Assembly: GCA_020055645.1 (NCBI GenBank)
Contig: CM034548.1
Span: 44,198,296-44,262,295 of the forward strand
DNA from: Tomocerus qinae
Lineage: Eukaryota; Arthropoda; Collembola; Entomobryomorpha; Tomoceridae
Reading direction: 5' to 3'
Length of the DNA: 64,000 nt
A model generated the notes under the pieces. That model made no database searches and was not told the origin of the DNA. It was given only the letters and a program-made list of their open reading frames with translations. Below are positions 11,656 to 26,800 of this stretch, in pieces (position 1 is the first letter of the stretch; the number at the start of each line of letters is the position of its first letter). The translations under genes were made by a program, and so were the position numbers.

Positions 11656-11899
11656 ACGAAAACAGCTTCTGAGACGTACACAGTAAAACAGGGTTTCATG
11701 TAAACTGGTCTTCCCGTAGAATTGAAGGGAGACATTCTAATTAACGTAATTAATCTAAAAGACTGGTTGTAATAAATAGAAATATGTACAGTCCAATTAT
11801 TTGAAATAAATATTATGTTAATCCAACTTTTCTTCCTTAATTTTTTCAGGAAGACCAGTTTGTTTTCCGAAAAAACAGTTTATTAAGACTAGTTTACAT

Positions 11900-14800
11900 A
11901 GAACCGTAAAACAAATCAATGCTAGTTGGAGGTATAAGTATTAAATGAATAATATGGAATAATGTCAATATTGTGCTGATATTTAAATAATTACTTAAAT
12001 AGAATGAAATAATGTATTTTACCTAACCTAACCACAAATTATTTGTTTTATTTACTATTTATTAGTGTACTTCTAATAGGTTTTTTTCTCTTTTCAGAAA
12101 TCCATTTATGATTTATCATGCCAATACACACATATTGGGGCTGTGAAAGGAAATAAATAAAATAAACGATTACTGCAAATCGAATATTTATTATTATTAT
12201 TAGTTTGATTACTAAACCAGTGGTATTTTATTTTAGCAAGTTCTAGGTCCATTTACATAGAACGATAGCACTTCCATGCATTCTATAGTCGTCATTATTG
12301 TTATCCCCACTTTAAACGTTGTTATAACGTTGGATATAATTATATTGACATTAATATTAGTATTTGTATAGCGAAAGCACAAAATGTGCAGAGAAAAGTT
12401 GTTGAAATATGTATAAAAAGGTGTCGTTCATGTAAAAATGCACCTACCATAGCAATACCGATCACGTAATTGTGGTAACCGATATTCTCCTGACAGAATT
12501 TTGGCATTTTGCACTCTACTTATCATGGACTGACGTAAATACAGTATTTCAAGATATTACTGATTTTGTATTATCTGCACTCTATACTATTTGCTTCATT
12601 GTTCGTTTAGCGATCCTATACAATTCCATCTTGCCAGAGAACTTGAATCGACCAAACCTTCTACATTTGGTCAGCCATTCTTTGTAAATTATATATAAAA
12701 TGCTATGTGTCACGCTGTTATCCAGAAACCCACAATCTATAATCCATCTTACATTTCATGCACGTTCTTCACAGTCAGGGCTTGTTCACCAAGCAAATCT
12801 CAAAAGTCGCCAAAAATCAACTGTTATCATATATTGTTATATAAACTATAACTACTTAGTTGATAATTTTGATAATCAGAAAATGTTGCAATATTGCAGT
12901 GTTACTTATGTGATTAGGCTACACCCAATAACCAGTTGATAATGTTATTGAATAAATCAGACAAGGTGTTAGTCATTTTTAATTTTTATTGCTATAGTAT
13001 TTTAATCACAGAATTATATACTAGAGAGTAGAGAGGAAACTGAGAGTCCAAATTTGTAGTGGTTTGAGAGTAACTTAACCTGTGGTTGAGAATTGATACA
13101 TTGATACATTCGCAGGCTGACGGCGGGAAAAATTTTCAGTACATACTGTGGCACAAGAATATAGTACAGGGCTAGTACGAGGCTAATTTTTTTAAACCAT
13201 TGAGAGGAATTATGATTTCCAGTAAACCTTTTCCTGTACCTTTCATGTGTCTATGGTTTTAATAGCTTCCAAATCGAAACATTTTATTCAATTCAATGGA
13301 AATTATCAGAATGAAGCAGAAATTTAAAAAAGTTATGTAATTTTATTTTAATAAAATAATCGGGGTTACAAATAAAATAATGTATCGTGCCCTCTACCTC
13401 TTTTTGACTGGCATATCGATATATGCTAGTCAAAGAGGTAGCTAAAGGCTACACTAAATGATGAATAGCATAATATGAGAATATGTAAATAGTAACTTGA
13501 ATTAGTTCCATTTATGCTTGTAGTTTATTTATCATATTATGCGTGGTATGCTTTTCATTGGCTTGCGGTTAACTTGAGTTGGAGGATATTGTCAATTAAC
13601 GATAAAAATTACCGGTCGGCTTGCGCTTATGTACTTCACTTCAACCCACAAGTGCTTATTTTGGCAATGAACTACGAGGCCCCAATTCTTTACTTTGCCT
13701 TGTCTTGGTAGTAATAGTTAATAATAGCTACCTATCAAGCTGTTTCACATCGGTTACTATGCTGGTTTTTACAAACATTTCCTTTAGGTATACCAGTTAC
13801 TTACGTATGTGCATGCATCATACAATTTACAGACATTCATGAGCTTACATTTTACATATTCAATAGTTTCGCCAAAATAATGAAATGACAAAACCGTTTC
13901 AATTAATTTGGATGTGAATGTTTTGAGAAATGGACCTCGGACCCCTTTATAGTAATAATACTCCCAATAATTTGCCAGAGAAAGTGATTTGTTATTATGG
14001 CACATTATTGGTATGTAGATTAAATTAATTATACCTTTACTTATGTAAGTAAAAGGTTTACAAAAACCTAATAGATGTTTGAGATCATTAATAGTCACCT
14101 GTTACGGTGAATATTCAATGTTTTAATCCAAAGATATCAGGGAGTTTAGTCAACAAGCATGAGCAATAAATAATTTCTGCAATACTTTGTACTGTTTTTG
14201 GTAGTCCGCTAATCGATTTCAAAATGCAACTCATATGAAACAGGTGCACTGAAATCATTTCTCCAATAAATTATTTAGCTACATTATTCACTCATGAATA
14301 ACTATCAAATTTCGTGTGTAGCGTTTCTGATCCCCCCAAAGTCAACTAGTAACAATGACCATTGAGTCACCGTTATGATTTATATGCAGAACATATCGGT
14401 AAAAAAGTGATCATAGACATTGTTGTACTAAATAATGGAGAATGAAATACCATGTAAAAATGAAAAATGTAAAAGCATCGGTATTTTTAAATGTAATACT
14501 AAATTAAGGCTGTGTGTTAGCATAAATAAATGTGCGTATGCAAAAAGTTAATCTTAACACAAGCAGATTGGCAGAACTAATAAATGAGTCTTAAGGATTG
14601 GATTATAATATTGTCAGTTTTTGCAACTCATTTTTACATTTAAGTTTTAATATAGAAATTAATATTCGTACAATCGTTAATTACTGTCTGTTATTATGTG
14701 CATTATCTTTTTCTGCTAGCTTTTGACATCAGTTCTGCCAATATGGTTTTAATGCTCAAAAATAAGGAGTAGTAGCACAAACATGAACTGTCTCATTTGT

Positions 14801-17800
14801 ATTCAGTTGTACAAAGGGTCTACTTAACACGGCATTCGTTATAATATATCGAATTGTACATACCATGATGACAAATTTATTTTATTGTATTTTGACAGTA
14901 TTTTGATTAAAATATTGCAGCGTGACTTACTATACAGTACTTAGGATGTCTAATATAAGAAAGGTGATTATTAGCGAAAGTTGATGGTGAATGCATGACA
15001 TGACACTTAGGTACTTGTGACGTGAGACTTCAGTCATTTGAAATACAAATGATCGTTACTGCATAAACCCTTGTACTAGTGTAGTTACTCACACATGAGT
15101 AAGTACAGAATAAGTTGCATTCTGTGTGCAAAAATATAGGAGGAATGAAAGGATAAAATGGCACATGGTTCTTCCTGGCATGCATTCTTGGTATACACAT
15201 TAGATATGCATTATCAATCAGTCGAATAAAAGGAATTCTTTTGTATACATTTTGGGGAGGACTAACTTTATCATTTTGCCGGACTATTTCATTATAATAA
15301 ATGTATATAATAGGACTTACTTATGTATGCTGCCCGCATGTAAAGACTAATTTGGAAGGAAAGTTGGAAGGAATGAGGCAGCCATGTATTAGTCGTGGGG
15401 ATATTGTGAAACGGAGTTTATGGGGCAGGTTTAACCCGGAGTGAAGACAGAAATGTGAATAGACGGGGTAGGCAGGCATGTATAGTGGGTAATAATAATT
15501 TCATATGCATGCATGTTACATATGATAGGAAGTTCTTTTGGTTAGCCTTGCCCCGTGCACGGACCCATCTTGGGCTTATTTTCTCATCTCATCAGGTAAA
15601 ACGGTTCCATGCCATGCTACGCAGTAAAAGCTTTTACAGTCTGCGTCCAGTGAGCCCCTGCCTGCCACTAATATGTATGCCAGTCCAATCCACCTTATCA
15701 AACTATCGCCGTTACACCTTAGAGTAGCACCCGACATACACAGCAATGTGTGCCGATTCAATTCTTCTCTATCTAATCCAGCCAATGTCATGTCAAGCTA
15801 TGCATCATCATATTCCGGGTATATTAGACACACTCCTTTACTTGCCATTATAAGTATGTATGAATGTAGGCAAAACCGTCTTCTCCATTAGATTATGACG
15901 CGTGCCCATGTTCCATCCTCATTTCCTCTGTCCTCATTTCATTTTTCCATCCTGCTCTCATAATATTTTTAGGCGACAACCTTTAGACTTCAGTATCAAC
16001 TAAACAACGACTATCTTCTTATCTTCATCTCAATTGCAACACTAATCCGCCCACGTCCTTCACATCTCTTTTCATCAGTCAACAAAATCTGGACCCACAC
16101 AATCATTTCAACTTACATAATCTAGCGTTTTATAAATCTGTCTTTTGCAACCACACCTCCCTCCTACTGACTCTAACTGTAGTAGCCCCAACTAATAATG
16201 TAACGTGTTAGTGATATCTATATCACATCTGCGCCGAAAATCTTCTAAAATAATTCATCGCCAGTCAGATCACAAGTTTGTCTCTTTACAAATCTTTAAC
16301 ACTGATGGATATAATTCGTTTATCTATCGTTACAGGCTAATTTCTCAACTCTGCATTGAGTGAAAACCCTGGAAGTTGTAATCAATACTGCATAAACCTT
16401 AAAATTGTATCAAAGAACCTACAACGGCATAAATCGTATTTTACCTGCAAGACAAGGAATAGTGAAAGAACTGTCTAAATATGATTAGGCGATATTTATA
16501 TGATATTTAGGCGTTCATTATATTATTATTATCATCACATCTTCACCTGGTTAATGTGCAACTGGTAATTATTGTTCCTGCATTCGGGTTACTCGCATCG
16601 AGGTCTATTTACTTGTGAAGTTGTGTGCGGTGAACATCACCTTCATTCCACACATACCAACCAGGGTTGTGTATAGCAGTGAATGTGAGACAACTGAAGC
16701 ATCATTCAAATTATTCCAAGACTTGGCAGCTTTCTCCATTTTGTCAATGATGCACTCAACGCAGCTCTCCTCAAACAGAGCCAAGACTATGCAAACAAAG
16801 AGCCGTGTCTAATGGATTTTCTCCTGGTTCTTCCTCTGCCACTTTTACTACAACAAATGATACTTCAGCTGGTAATTCTACTTGAGTCAGTTACAACTTA
16901 CACTCGTACTTCTCGTCTCTACATACATCTACTACCCTGTCCATAGTCTAATGCAACACCAACATACTAGTTACGTCTTTAGACACACTTCTCTCACCCA
17001 TTTCATCCGCGCTGTTTTACTTCAGCCTAACCGGAGCGATTAGCCGTTACCCGCCTCCATTATGTAAACTGTACGTGCATTTATATATTACAACCTATGT
17101 CTACCCTAACATCTCTATCTACTATAGCGAAACACCATTTCTAACCATTTCTGCCTATTGACACGTAAAATTGGAAAAATCAACAAAAAGATTAGAAACT
17201 ATAACATCCAGGTGTGATTGAGAATAGTAATGTTGACATATTTCTTAAGGTCTTCTTAAAAATGGATGGACTTGTGCAATGCTGTCTTACTTCTCCTACA
17301 TTCATTCTGTACGACATTAACTTTGCAAATATTGTAGATGTAAACTGACAAAATAAATACTAAATCCTATCCTGTACTACTTTTCTTAGAAAGTTACTAC
17401 ATTTCTTGTTCCACTGTTGCATCTACTTCGAAGAGCATAGCAGGAGAAGCAACAGCCATGAAAGGCATTTCAACCGCTACACGTCTCAACGATATCCCAA
17501 CTTCTGCTTCGTTTGTTATTGACGTTTCCCTTCACACCTCACCTTATATTTATTCTCAACGCTTACATATTCCCAGAGAGAATTTCATTGATTTTATTTA
17601 GATTCATTTAAATTTCTAAAATAATCATTGCGTAAAGTGAATCTATCTCCACAAATTATGTCTAAAATCGTGCTCTGTGAAATAAATATTCTTATTAGCA
17701 TCCAGCAACTATTGCTAGTTGAATATACCGCAGTCATTTTAAGTTAAAGGAGTATTTCGTTTGGTATCAATTTACAAATGGGATATTGATGAATTATCGT

Positions 17801-20800
17801 GTTAACATTGGAAATTTGTTAATTTAGTGCCCCGTCAAAATAGCTCAATTAATAATTGGCAGCGTACTAAGTATCAATCATTAATACCAACAACGTATTA
17901 TGTATCAAGTGTGACGCCATTTCAACTAGCTTAACCTTCCCACAAAATGTCAGGTAAGTGATAAGACGTAATGAATAATAGATCTTATTAATATTAACAA
18001 AAATAGATCTTCTCAGCTTACTACTTACCATCTGAGTAAATCATCAAAGGAATATTTTATTATGCACATAAGTTACTAATTTTCAATTAGACGGTTTTAT
18101 GAGTTTTATGAAGTTTAAACTAATTTTCAGGAATATTAATTCTGTTGTTTAATTTATATTACCTTTGCCATTAGTAAATTATGTAACTTTTGATAAATAA
18201 ATAACATTTATAGCCAATAATGGCTAGAATAGCTTTATACGTACATTACCAAATTAGGTATAATTGTAAGTAAAACTTACTTTTATCGTTAATTTCAGTT
18301 TTGAATTTGGGAGAAAATTCCAACTGAAGGAAAGCATCAGGGGTATACATTTATACTGTTTGTATTATATTGGTCTACATTTAATTATAAAGAGAATACG
18401 TGAATTACTGGCGTAAAGGTTTCTGCAATGCACGTACAAATTGTTCTGAAAGTATTTACTTAAGGGCTAGGGTTTTATCAACATCCTCAGCTCTCATAAT
18501 AATATTACATGAAAAGAAAGGAAGACCCATTTTAAGGCAAGTTGCAAGTCAGTTGTCTCTGAACTTGGTTTATCTGTAATCCACGCTTGCTCATCAAGTC
18601 TGCCTCTTTCGCTCCTTCATGATCATCATCATCATGATAAAGTAAACGCTGCTAGACTTTTGCCATAAGAGAGTCATTTTCTTATACTTGTTGCAATTAG
18701 TTTTACTGTCCCCCATCTCACTCCGTACCATTAGGAATACAAGGCTTCACAGAATTTACTTAATAAAACGCTCTGTTTATCTAGTAGACATTTCTGCACA
18801 AATTCTCGCAACGGACTCTGAAGCAGAATTGTGTGTGGTAATAGCATTTCTTAATGTTGCAAAAGTGTAAATATAGTCTGTGTGTAAATACAACTACATA
18901 TAAAACTTACAATACCAAAAATTGGGCAGACATACTGAATGTTGAAAATGGAACTTAAGGCCAGATATTTCATCAAAACATTATCAATATTTATAATAAA
19001 AAATTCTCTAAAATACTTGAATTTTCAATATTCAGAACGTTTCAGTATTTTCCCTGAAACTCCTCCAGCTATTAAAATTAACATTTAAAATATGTAGCAC
19101 ATAATTGTTTTTGGTTAGCGATTTTTATTCCTTATTCGAATTCAGAGTTCTTTTCTTACTGTCTACACATGAGTAAATCACATTATAATTGATAAGTGGT
19201 ACAGAATATGCAAAACAATCTTTCAGACTCATTGAAATAGCCTATTCTTCAATGATTTGGTGACCTGCACATCGCTTTTACCTTAAAAAGTCATTATTAT
19301 AACATATTTCACAAATTTTTGAAGTAAATCTCAAGAGTAAAGTAAATAGTCATAGAATTTTCCTAATGCATTTGAGGTCTTGTTAGGTACTTAAATTCAA
19401 GCAGTTGCTTGTTTAGATATATTATTATCAGACCAGTTCAGTTCATCCTCCAAAAGAATGAATTTCTTGTAGCCATAGCTATAACTGAACTGATAGTAGT
19501 GATTGTATGCTGTAAATGCTAGTAAACTCTAAGCAGCACAGGACTGCAAGCAAGTGAGTATCCGATTCCAGTACTAGCTGCAACTCACGTTGAATTGAAC
19601 CTTGAGATTTTCTTTCGTACTGCTTTGGTGCTATTAAGAGAAGTGGTTTTCTGTGGACGATCTCTAAAGAGATAGGAGAGTGAATAATATAAAGCTAAAA
19701 GCAGACAAACAAGAAGCCCCATTCTTCCCTATCATCATCCTCTTGGACTTTGTCTATTATTCCATTTCTTATTTCTTCTCATCTCTTTTGTCTTCATTTC
19801 TTTTCCTCCCCACTCATTTCATCGGCCGAGTCCATTCACTTTTATTTCAAACAAAAAGCTGTCTTCCTTCCTAAAAAGATCTTACAGAAAATGAGCTGAA
19901 AGATTCATCATGAATCTCATTTCAGCCCTCATCTCCACTTCAAGTGGCTAAATGTAATAATGCATTTTGTATGGAAATGAATTCTACACTTTCGTCTATA
20001 TTACGATGAAACTCTACATTCAAATTCCAGACAATATTTTGTGCAGCCGATACTACTAAAAGCAGTATTCAAAACAATTCTCACATAATTTCTCAAAACG
20101 TTAGTATCTAGTTATAAGTTGAAGTGATCAAAAGTACTTTGGTCACATTGTGTAGTTCATGAAAACCTTCAAAAGCCCACATCTTATTTAACAATTATTT
20201 GTTACTTCAACTTTCAATTTACATAAATTGAACAGGACAATTTTTTGTTGTCGTTAAGAAACATTTTATTTTGCAGCACAAAGCGCAGTCAAGTTATACA
20301 AGAAACATGTTTTTGAAAATATGTCAGCACTAAATAGTAATATTCAATATTTTCCAAAATGCTTTACTCAATGTGATACTCTACATAATATGGTCCAATA
20401 TATTTCTGGAATTTAAAAAAGGTATTAATGCCTGTCAAAAGGTATTTAGAGCATTGTTATTACTAAAATAAGGTATTGGGTAGCTCATGCCGCATGTCGC
20501 CCCTTGTATCTCTAGAACTGAACCCGGAGTAGTACAGACAAGTTGCATACACTTTGGACGGACAAAGAGTGGAAATAAAAAGTCAAAAATAAAAAGTGGA
20601 AAAATCTGTTCGTTTTGTAAGTGTCAGAATTTTTGTCTTGTCCAAAAATCTTTCTATATTTAAATGAAAGTTGTCATACTTTCTCAGAATGACATTAGGG
20701 ATTTTTCAGTTTTCCATCTATTTGCATCAAAATCGGAGATGGGCAGTTTCCCAACTTACCAATTTGGGTTACAAACAATAAAAATGGAAAATTGACCACA

Positions 20801-23800
20801 TGGTGACATTGGCCATGCACTAGCACTATTGTTAGCAATATTCAACAGTATATTGTAAATGACCAACCTCCAATGACAGGATTGAAAAGGTATAGACCAT
20901 GTTAGACACTGACTGGTAGCAAAGAAAGGAGAGTTAGGGATGAAGTTAATATATAGAAAAAGAGAAGACAAGAGCGCGCAGTGAAATGCAATCTGATCAA
21001 ATCCAATCTATGGGAGCGAAAAGCAAAGCTGATATCTGACTGTGGCTAGATGCATTGTTCCCCATGTAGTTTTGACTTTACGAGTTGCGAGCATTGTCCG
21101 GAAGAGACGATTTGAGAGCAATGAAAGAAAACGCTACGATGAACAAGTAAAATGCAGTCAAGAAAAGAGTAGGAACCTACATACAACGTAGGGGAATAAA
21201 ATATACTCCTATCTGTGTACCTAGCACCAAATAGCACTTTGATTACTGCTTCAGTTGTTAACATGCGATCTATAAGTAGAGATTTTTATTCCTGGGCTTT
21301 CTTCTTCGGTCTCAACTTTCACTCTGTTCTTAGCTTACGTTTCCTTTTGTTGGTGAGCTTACTGTAAGTACTAGTGAACTACTGCTACTACAATATAAAC
21401 ACATTGTACTTTGTTAACATTAGACACAGCCGATCTATATTTAGAGGTTAATGAGTATGGCACTACAAACGAGACTGTAGTAGTACAACTAAGCTAGATG
21501 TATAGGAGCACTAGTGCTGAGCTGCACGGAAAATGCAACTTGTGGTGGGCCCAGCTATTAGTGCTGAACACCCTCTATCTGTTCCCTTCCGATTTAATCT
21601 CTTTTTTGTGACTCTTTGATACAAAAATCATAAACTGAGAAGTTCGGGAGAGAGGACAAAGACTATGCAATGCAAAAGTGTATGAGGAAGATAAATGTGC
21701 CTGCTCCTTTATCCATACCATAAATTTATATGCGGAAATAAAGTGGGAATCGCAGCAACTTGCATAGACTTGTTCCTTTTCTGTATATTTCGGTTATGTA
21801 TTGTTTTCCGCTCTAGTGTCTACATAACTCTATTTTCTCAATCTCAACTACTAGCTGTTGTGAGTGAACTAGTGCAGCACTATTTCACTTCCTTCTTTCA
21901 TACATATATCCTGTCCTTTTGTATGCACCCGCTTTTGGTACATAAATACCGGTATATGGATCTGTTGTCAGTATTCTCAGACCGTAGTTCGAAAGTCTTG
22001 TGCAGTGCAGCAAAAATATAAATATAAATGGGGGGATTGTGAGGGTAGCCTATCTTGTCTCAGCTCAAGCCAAGAACATCCAAGCCCAGTTTTTCAAAGG
22101 AAACGACGGCCAAAAGCACAGAGTAGCATATCGCGAACGCTTTTTCTTGAAAGCAATGGAAATGGCAAATGGGCAAGCTACGCGATCTGGAGAGCCGTAG
22201 CCATTCCATCCCAGTTGACTTGAATCAATTCCAGATGACTTGACACTATAAATACGTATTCAAGTGAAAGAAAGAAGCAAGGAGTAAACTTTTATTGAGC
22301 TTTGATATTGCCCAATATGGTCATCGCCTTGAAAGTAAATTCACTTCTCCGTACATCTAAGTATAGGTGAATCGCGGAATCTGAAATATCTCCTACCCAC
22401 CAACTACGTTTCACAATAGTCAGGTGTACTAGGTATGTTTTTTTATAAAAGTACATAAGTCATGGACCAGAGAAAGGATAATGCAGGAAAAGATCCAACA
22501 AAGACAGACGGTCATTGGCTGAAAGTTTTTCTCTTCGCAGACGGTATTTAATCACGATACCTACTAGATAGTAAATTAATGAGGGGTACTTACTTTACAT
22601 CAAAAATGATTGCTTGCTATAAAAAATTATGCTGGAGTATTACGAATTTTAATATTTAACCAACACATTTTGTTATAAAAAATGCCATACTTGCGTTTAA
22701 ACTCATAAATTGCATTTTATTTCTTAGAGTATTACGTATTGTCTGCCACATGATCTATTTTGTCTATAGTAGTCAACGTAATATAATTAATGTAGGGCAT
22801 GTCTTGTAAATTAGAATATATGGTGTGTATACTTTGCGAAGTAACTTGGTTTTGAAGGGTGCTTAGGAATTACGCGGTAGTGTGCACTTTGTGCATGCAT
22901 TTGCAATTGACAAACATAGAGACGCTGTTCAGTTGGCATTCTTTGTAGTACAATAGGATATGCAGTCAGTTGGTACTAGAGTCTCAAGATTGAAAGTGAT
23001 ATTATTGTGTAGGTACAATTCTTTCTACTCTGTGTCCTGGAGCAGTAAAACCAAAACAGACACTTGGATGGCATTGCATTGCACTCATCTTTGGAATAGC
23101 GTAGATCCGTTGAAAAAGTGTTTCACTTAGAATGAGATGGTTATGCTGGAGAGGAATAGAAGATTTTATAGGGGAGCTATTGCATTTCATTGCAGAGCAT
23201 TGGCAAAAGAAAAGTACATGGGAACTTGGGCTGGGTACTTGCGGAGAAAGTACATATTACCAGTAGGTAGTCAGCAAGGGAGAGCGTTTTTCTCCATTCC
23301 ACATGACAGTACTGTCTGCAGTGCACTATACAGAATACATGTCAGAGACCACAGAGAAGACGTTAGGGCGCGTATAGAAAAGCAGGACAGTGTCGGAGGA
23401 GGGAAGAATATTTCGATTTTGGATCCGTATATTTAGTTTATAGTGGGATGTTATTGTGGCCCACGACTTGCCATAACGTTGAGTTCTATGGTCGTGGGTA
23501 ACAGTGCAGAGTATGTGTGTGTGTTGGTTTGTTAAGCCTGAAGGATCTTGTCACGTTTCTCGTCTTGTCAAACTACCGGAATCAGCAGCTCTTTGGCCAA
23601 AGTGGTAGCTTGATGAGAATGCAATGGGAACTTATTTTAGTGAAGATGGAAAAAGCTTTCTTTCTGTCTCCCCTGGCTCATTTTTGGATATAGTAGTCTT
23701 TGCTGTATAAGTATAGAGCGGGTTATCTGTAACAATAAGTAGGGCCATGGAATTTATATAATGTCTATATACACAGACGAGTGCCTACTCCACATATTTG

Positions 23801-26800
23801 CAAATAGTGCACAGGAGAAAACAACATGTGCACCCCCATGCCATGTCAGTAGTGCAGACTAACTAACTAACATGGCATGTGAGCATGTATGAGTGTATAG
23901 TTTATATTTACTTAGTTATATAGGTACGGTGTGTACTTACATCTTGGAAGGATGCACACATTCGGGATACTATAGTAGGCAGAGAACAAAAAATACCAAC
24001 GATTAGTAGATACATAAGTGTACAAAGGTATATTGGGCTATCTGTGTTAAGGGAAGGTGCATATATGGATTGTTACCTAAATCTCTCTGCGTATTTTGTA
24101 CTTTGGTATGTGTAGCTCTGTGGCAGTAAAGAAAAGAGAGTTCAACATTTCCACATAAATATATCTAACTGTTGTGGGTGTGAAAGTGCTTCTATCCGAC
24201 TCGTCCTTCAGTTCTTTCTCCAGCTACACTACACATACTTTATGGTTATTTCAATCCAATCTAGACGGGAAGGAAAGGACGTGAATGTGAATTACGAATG
24301 CTCTGCTTTACTTGAGCAGACAGAGCAATAGCAGCCATATAAACAGATACATGGACCACAGAGAGAAAGCGTATCACCAAACACATCGCTAAACTTAACG
24401 CTTCGACGACCCACCTCACCATGCCACGTATAGTAAACCGTTGCTCGAGTACAGAAATACAACTAACACCACCATAGGTACACACAGTGGCAATAATGTC
24501 CATTTATAGTTCTGGCTATGTATTAGCAACACCCGCTATTTCTACTCCTAGTAAGAATGGCAACCAAGGTTTGTCAAACCATCCGGGTTTGGAAAACGCA
24601 CAAAAACTATTCAACCCATCCCACCTTAATTCTATTACAAATTCATATGGCCCTAAGAAAATAAATAAGAAAATGCTCTTTCTTTGAGGACGGAGAGCAT
24701 AGAAATGAAATAGCTTCAAGAAATTAAAAGTAAAATTTGCAATACCCAAGCTTGAAAGTGGGAATAATAAAACCCATGATGGTTTTGGACCTTGAGTGGT
24801 TGTCGGTGCAGAGTGCGAGTTGGGATATGTGCAGAATATGTTAGAATGAGGTACATGGTGTTCTGGATGTACACACTTTCACATAGATATAGCTAGAAGA
24901 CTGATTTGGATGTTGGTAGATGTACAGAGGAAAACGACTGTCAGTTTGGGCACTTTCATGTTATGCTACATTACATTAAAGTTGTGATCGTGAGTGAGAT
25001 TCTCTTTAGCAAGCATCGTGCACCCTGTGTCTCTTGATGGCTCCATAAATATATTGACCATTTTGAAGGAATGGATCGGCGAATAAAGTGTGAATAGTGG
25101 ACGTACCTGGGCCTAATGTCCCATTTGAATGCGGATGGCAATGGAGGTGGTCTGCTCTGCCCTTTCAAAGTCCTCTCTACTGCCAAACAAACGGCTCTCT
25201 CCCCACTCTTTCTTCCTTTCACCTCGCTTTGGCTTTCACTTCTCATTCTTCCATTATATCCCAACGCTCACCGCACTTTCCCCCGCTGCATATCCCTAAC
25301 AACTCTACACCAACGCTCTCTAATTTCCTCCCTGTGACATACCTCCTCTTTTCTTACCATCTATTTATTAGTACCAAGATAAATAGAAAATAATGATATG
25401 TAATGTAGTTACCTACTTACGACCACTACGCACTACTACAGTTAAATATGTATAGCTAGTAGACAAGGTACACAAGTTGTCGATTAGAGATCCCTCCATT
25501 TACTCATCATCCGTTTTTCAATGGCTTACCAAGGTTTCTTGTCACATAATGACTCTCTATTGTGAATTGTCCTTTTGTTATTTATTAATCTGATATTCTG
25601 AATAAAAAGGATTTGCTCTATGTGCATTGTGTAGTAATCTGTACATAACTTATATGTTATGCTATTTATGTAATATTTGTAAATGCCTAGACACGCGGAA
25701 AATGAATGTTGTTATGTATTTCCAACTGTCCCTTTGTTCTACCAGGGACATCCACGGACCTGAATCAATGTAACTCCACTTCCAAGTAAATACGTCTAGG
25801 TTTTACGTAAGTATTTGTCGTCGCTTGCAAACCAAACAGTATTTCTACGATTTATAAGTTTTGTACCATAACTACTTATTATCGAAGTAGGTGCATAGGT
25901 ATTAGAAGCGCTTGGCGTGATTTATCCGCGAAAAGTGTTGGAATCGGCAGTCAGGCATAGCATCTGTATAATTTGTTTATATGTATATGGTAGGAAATCC
26001 TAATTAGCCAGGTGTTAGGGCTCTCTATTCTTCTCTCAGATTTCATTGGTTCACTTCCGTGATGGTCTCTGATAGAAAACTTGAGTGAAGGACGAGATAG
26101 GGAAAGTTCTGAGACAAGAAACGAAAAGGACGGATTATTGGAAAAGCGTTATCGTTACGGATTGTACACGGTCGTACTAGCATTTGGTGGCGTTGATATT
26201 TGTCGGATTTGAAGTAGTTATAAGCATAAGTAGCATTCTTAAAGCAAAAGTGTTCAATGTTAACAATGAGTATAGTAAATAGTTCGTAGGTGCTGTATAC
26301 ACAAAAAGTTATATATTTACTTAGAGCCACTTATAGTCACTATGTTCCAATGCAGACTGTGCCCACCTGAGCACGGATATTTTTGACCAATCAAAGTTGG
26401 AGTTATTGAGAGCCTAGCACCGCTAAAGTGCACAGTATTGTGCATAGCAGGGCTCTTAGAGCATCAATAATTCCACGGCACTCGACCATACCACCAATCT
26501 AGTAGTCCTGACTCAGGTACATAGTCAATGTGCTCGCTCCGTTGGTTTTCTTAATTTACTCAGTCTGCGACAGACATCCAAACACGATCAGAAAGTCCAG
26601 TGTGTTGTGAGAATACTTGTTCTCCTCCTGAAAAAATAATTAATTCGTGTTGCCGTCATCCCATGTGTTTATATATTATTTTAGCAGCAAATCAAAAGTC
26701 CTACAGGTTTCTATTTAATGGAATAAAAACACAAGTTTTTGCGAAGCATTAAAATCTGTGTGGATAGATTGAATTGGTTGTGAGTGTTGAGGATGGAGTT

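Larger units (their letters stand above)
9081..11899. mobile_element. composite foldback-like inverted-repeat element
   Basis: Seen: the three arrays above plus isolated copies ATGTAAACTGGTCTTCC (about 11699-11715) and GGAAGACCAGTTT (about 11849-11861), which form another inverted pair. The outermost ends GTAAACTAGT (9081-9090) and ACTAGTTTAC (11889-11898) are exact reverse complements, and a 15-bp inner pair is perfect (10200-10214 with 11885-11899). Established: foldback transposons carry long terminal inverted repeats made of tandem units. Inference: this region is such an element or several nested ones. No transposase ORF and no clear target-site duplication were found, so a purely satellite origin remains possible. 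Confidence 0.5.

Noticed and set aside
23137-23436. 99-codon plus-strand ORF
   Set aside because: No recognisable domain, no splice context; length within chance for 64 kb and six frames.
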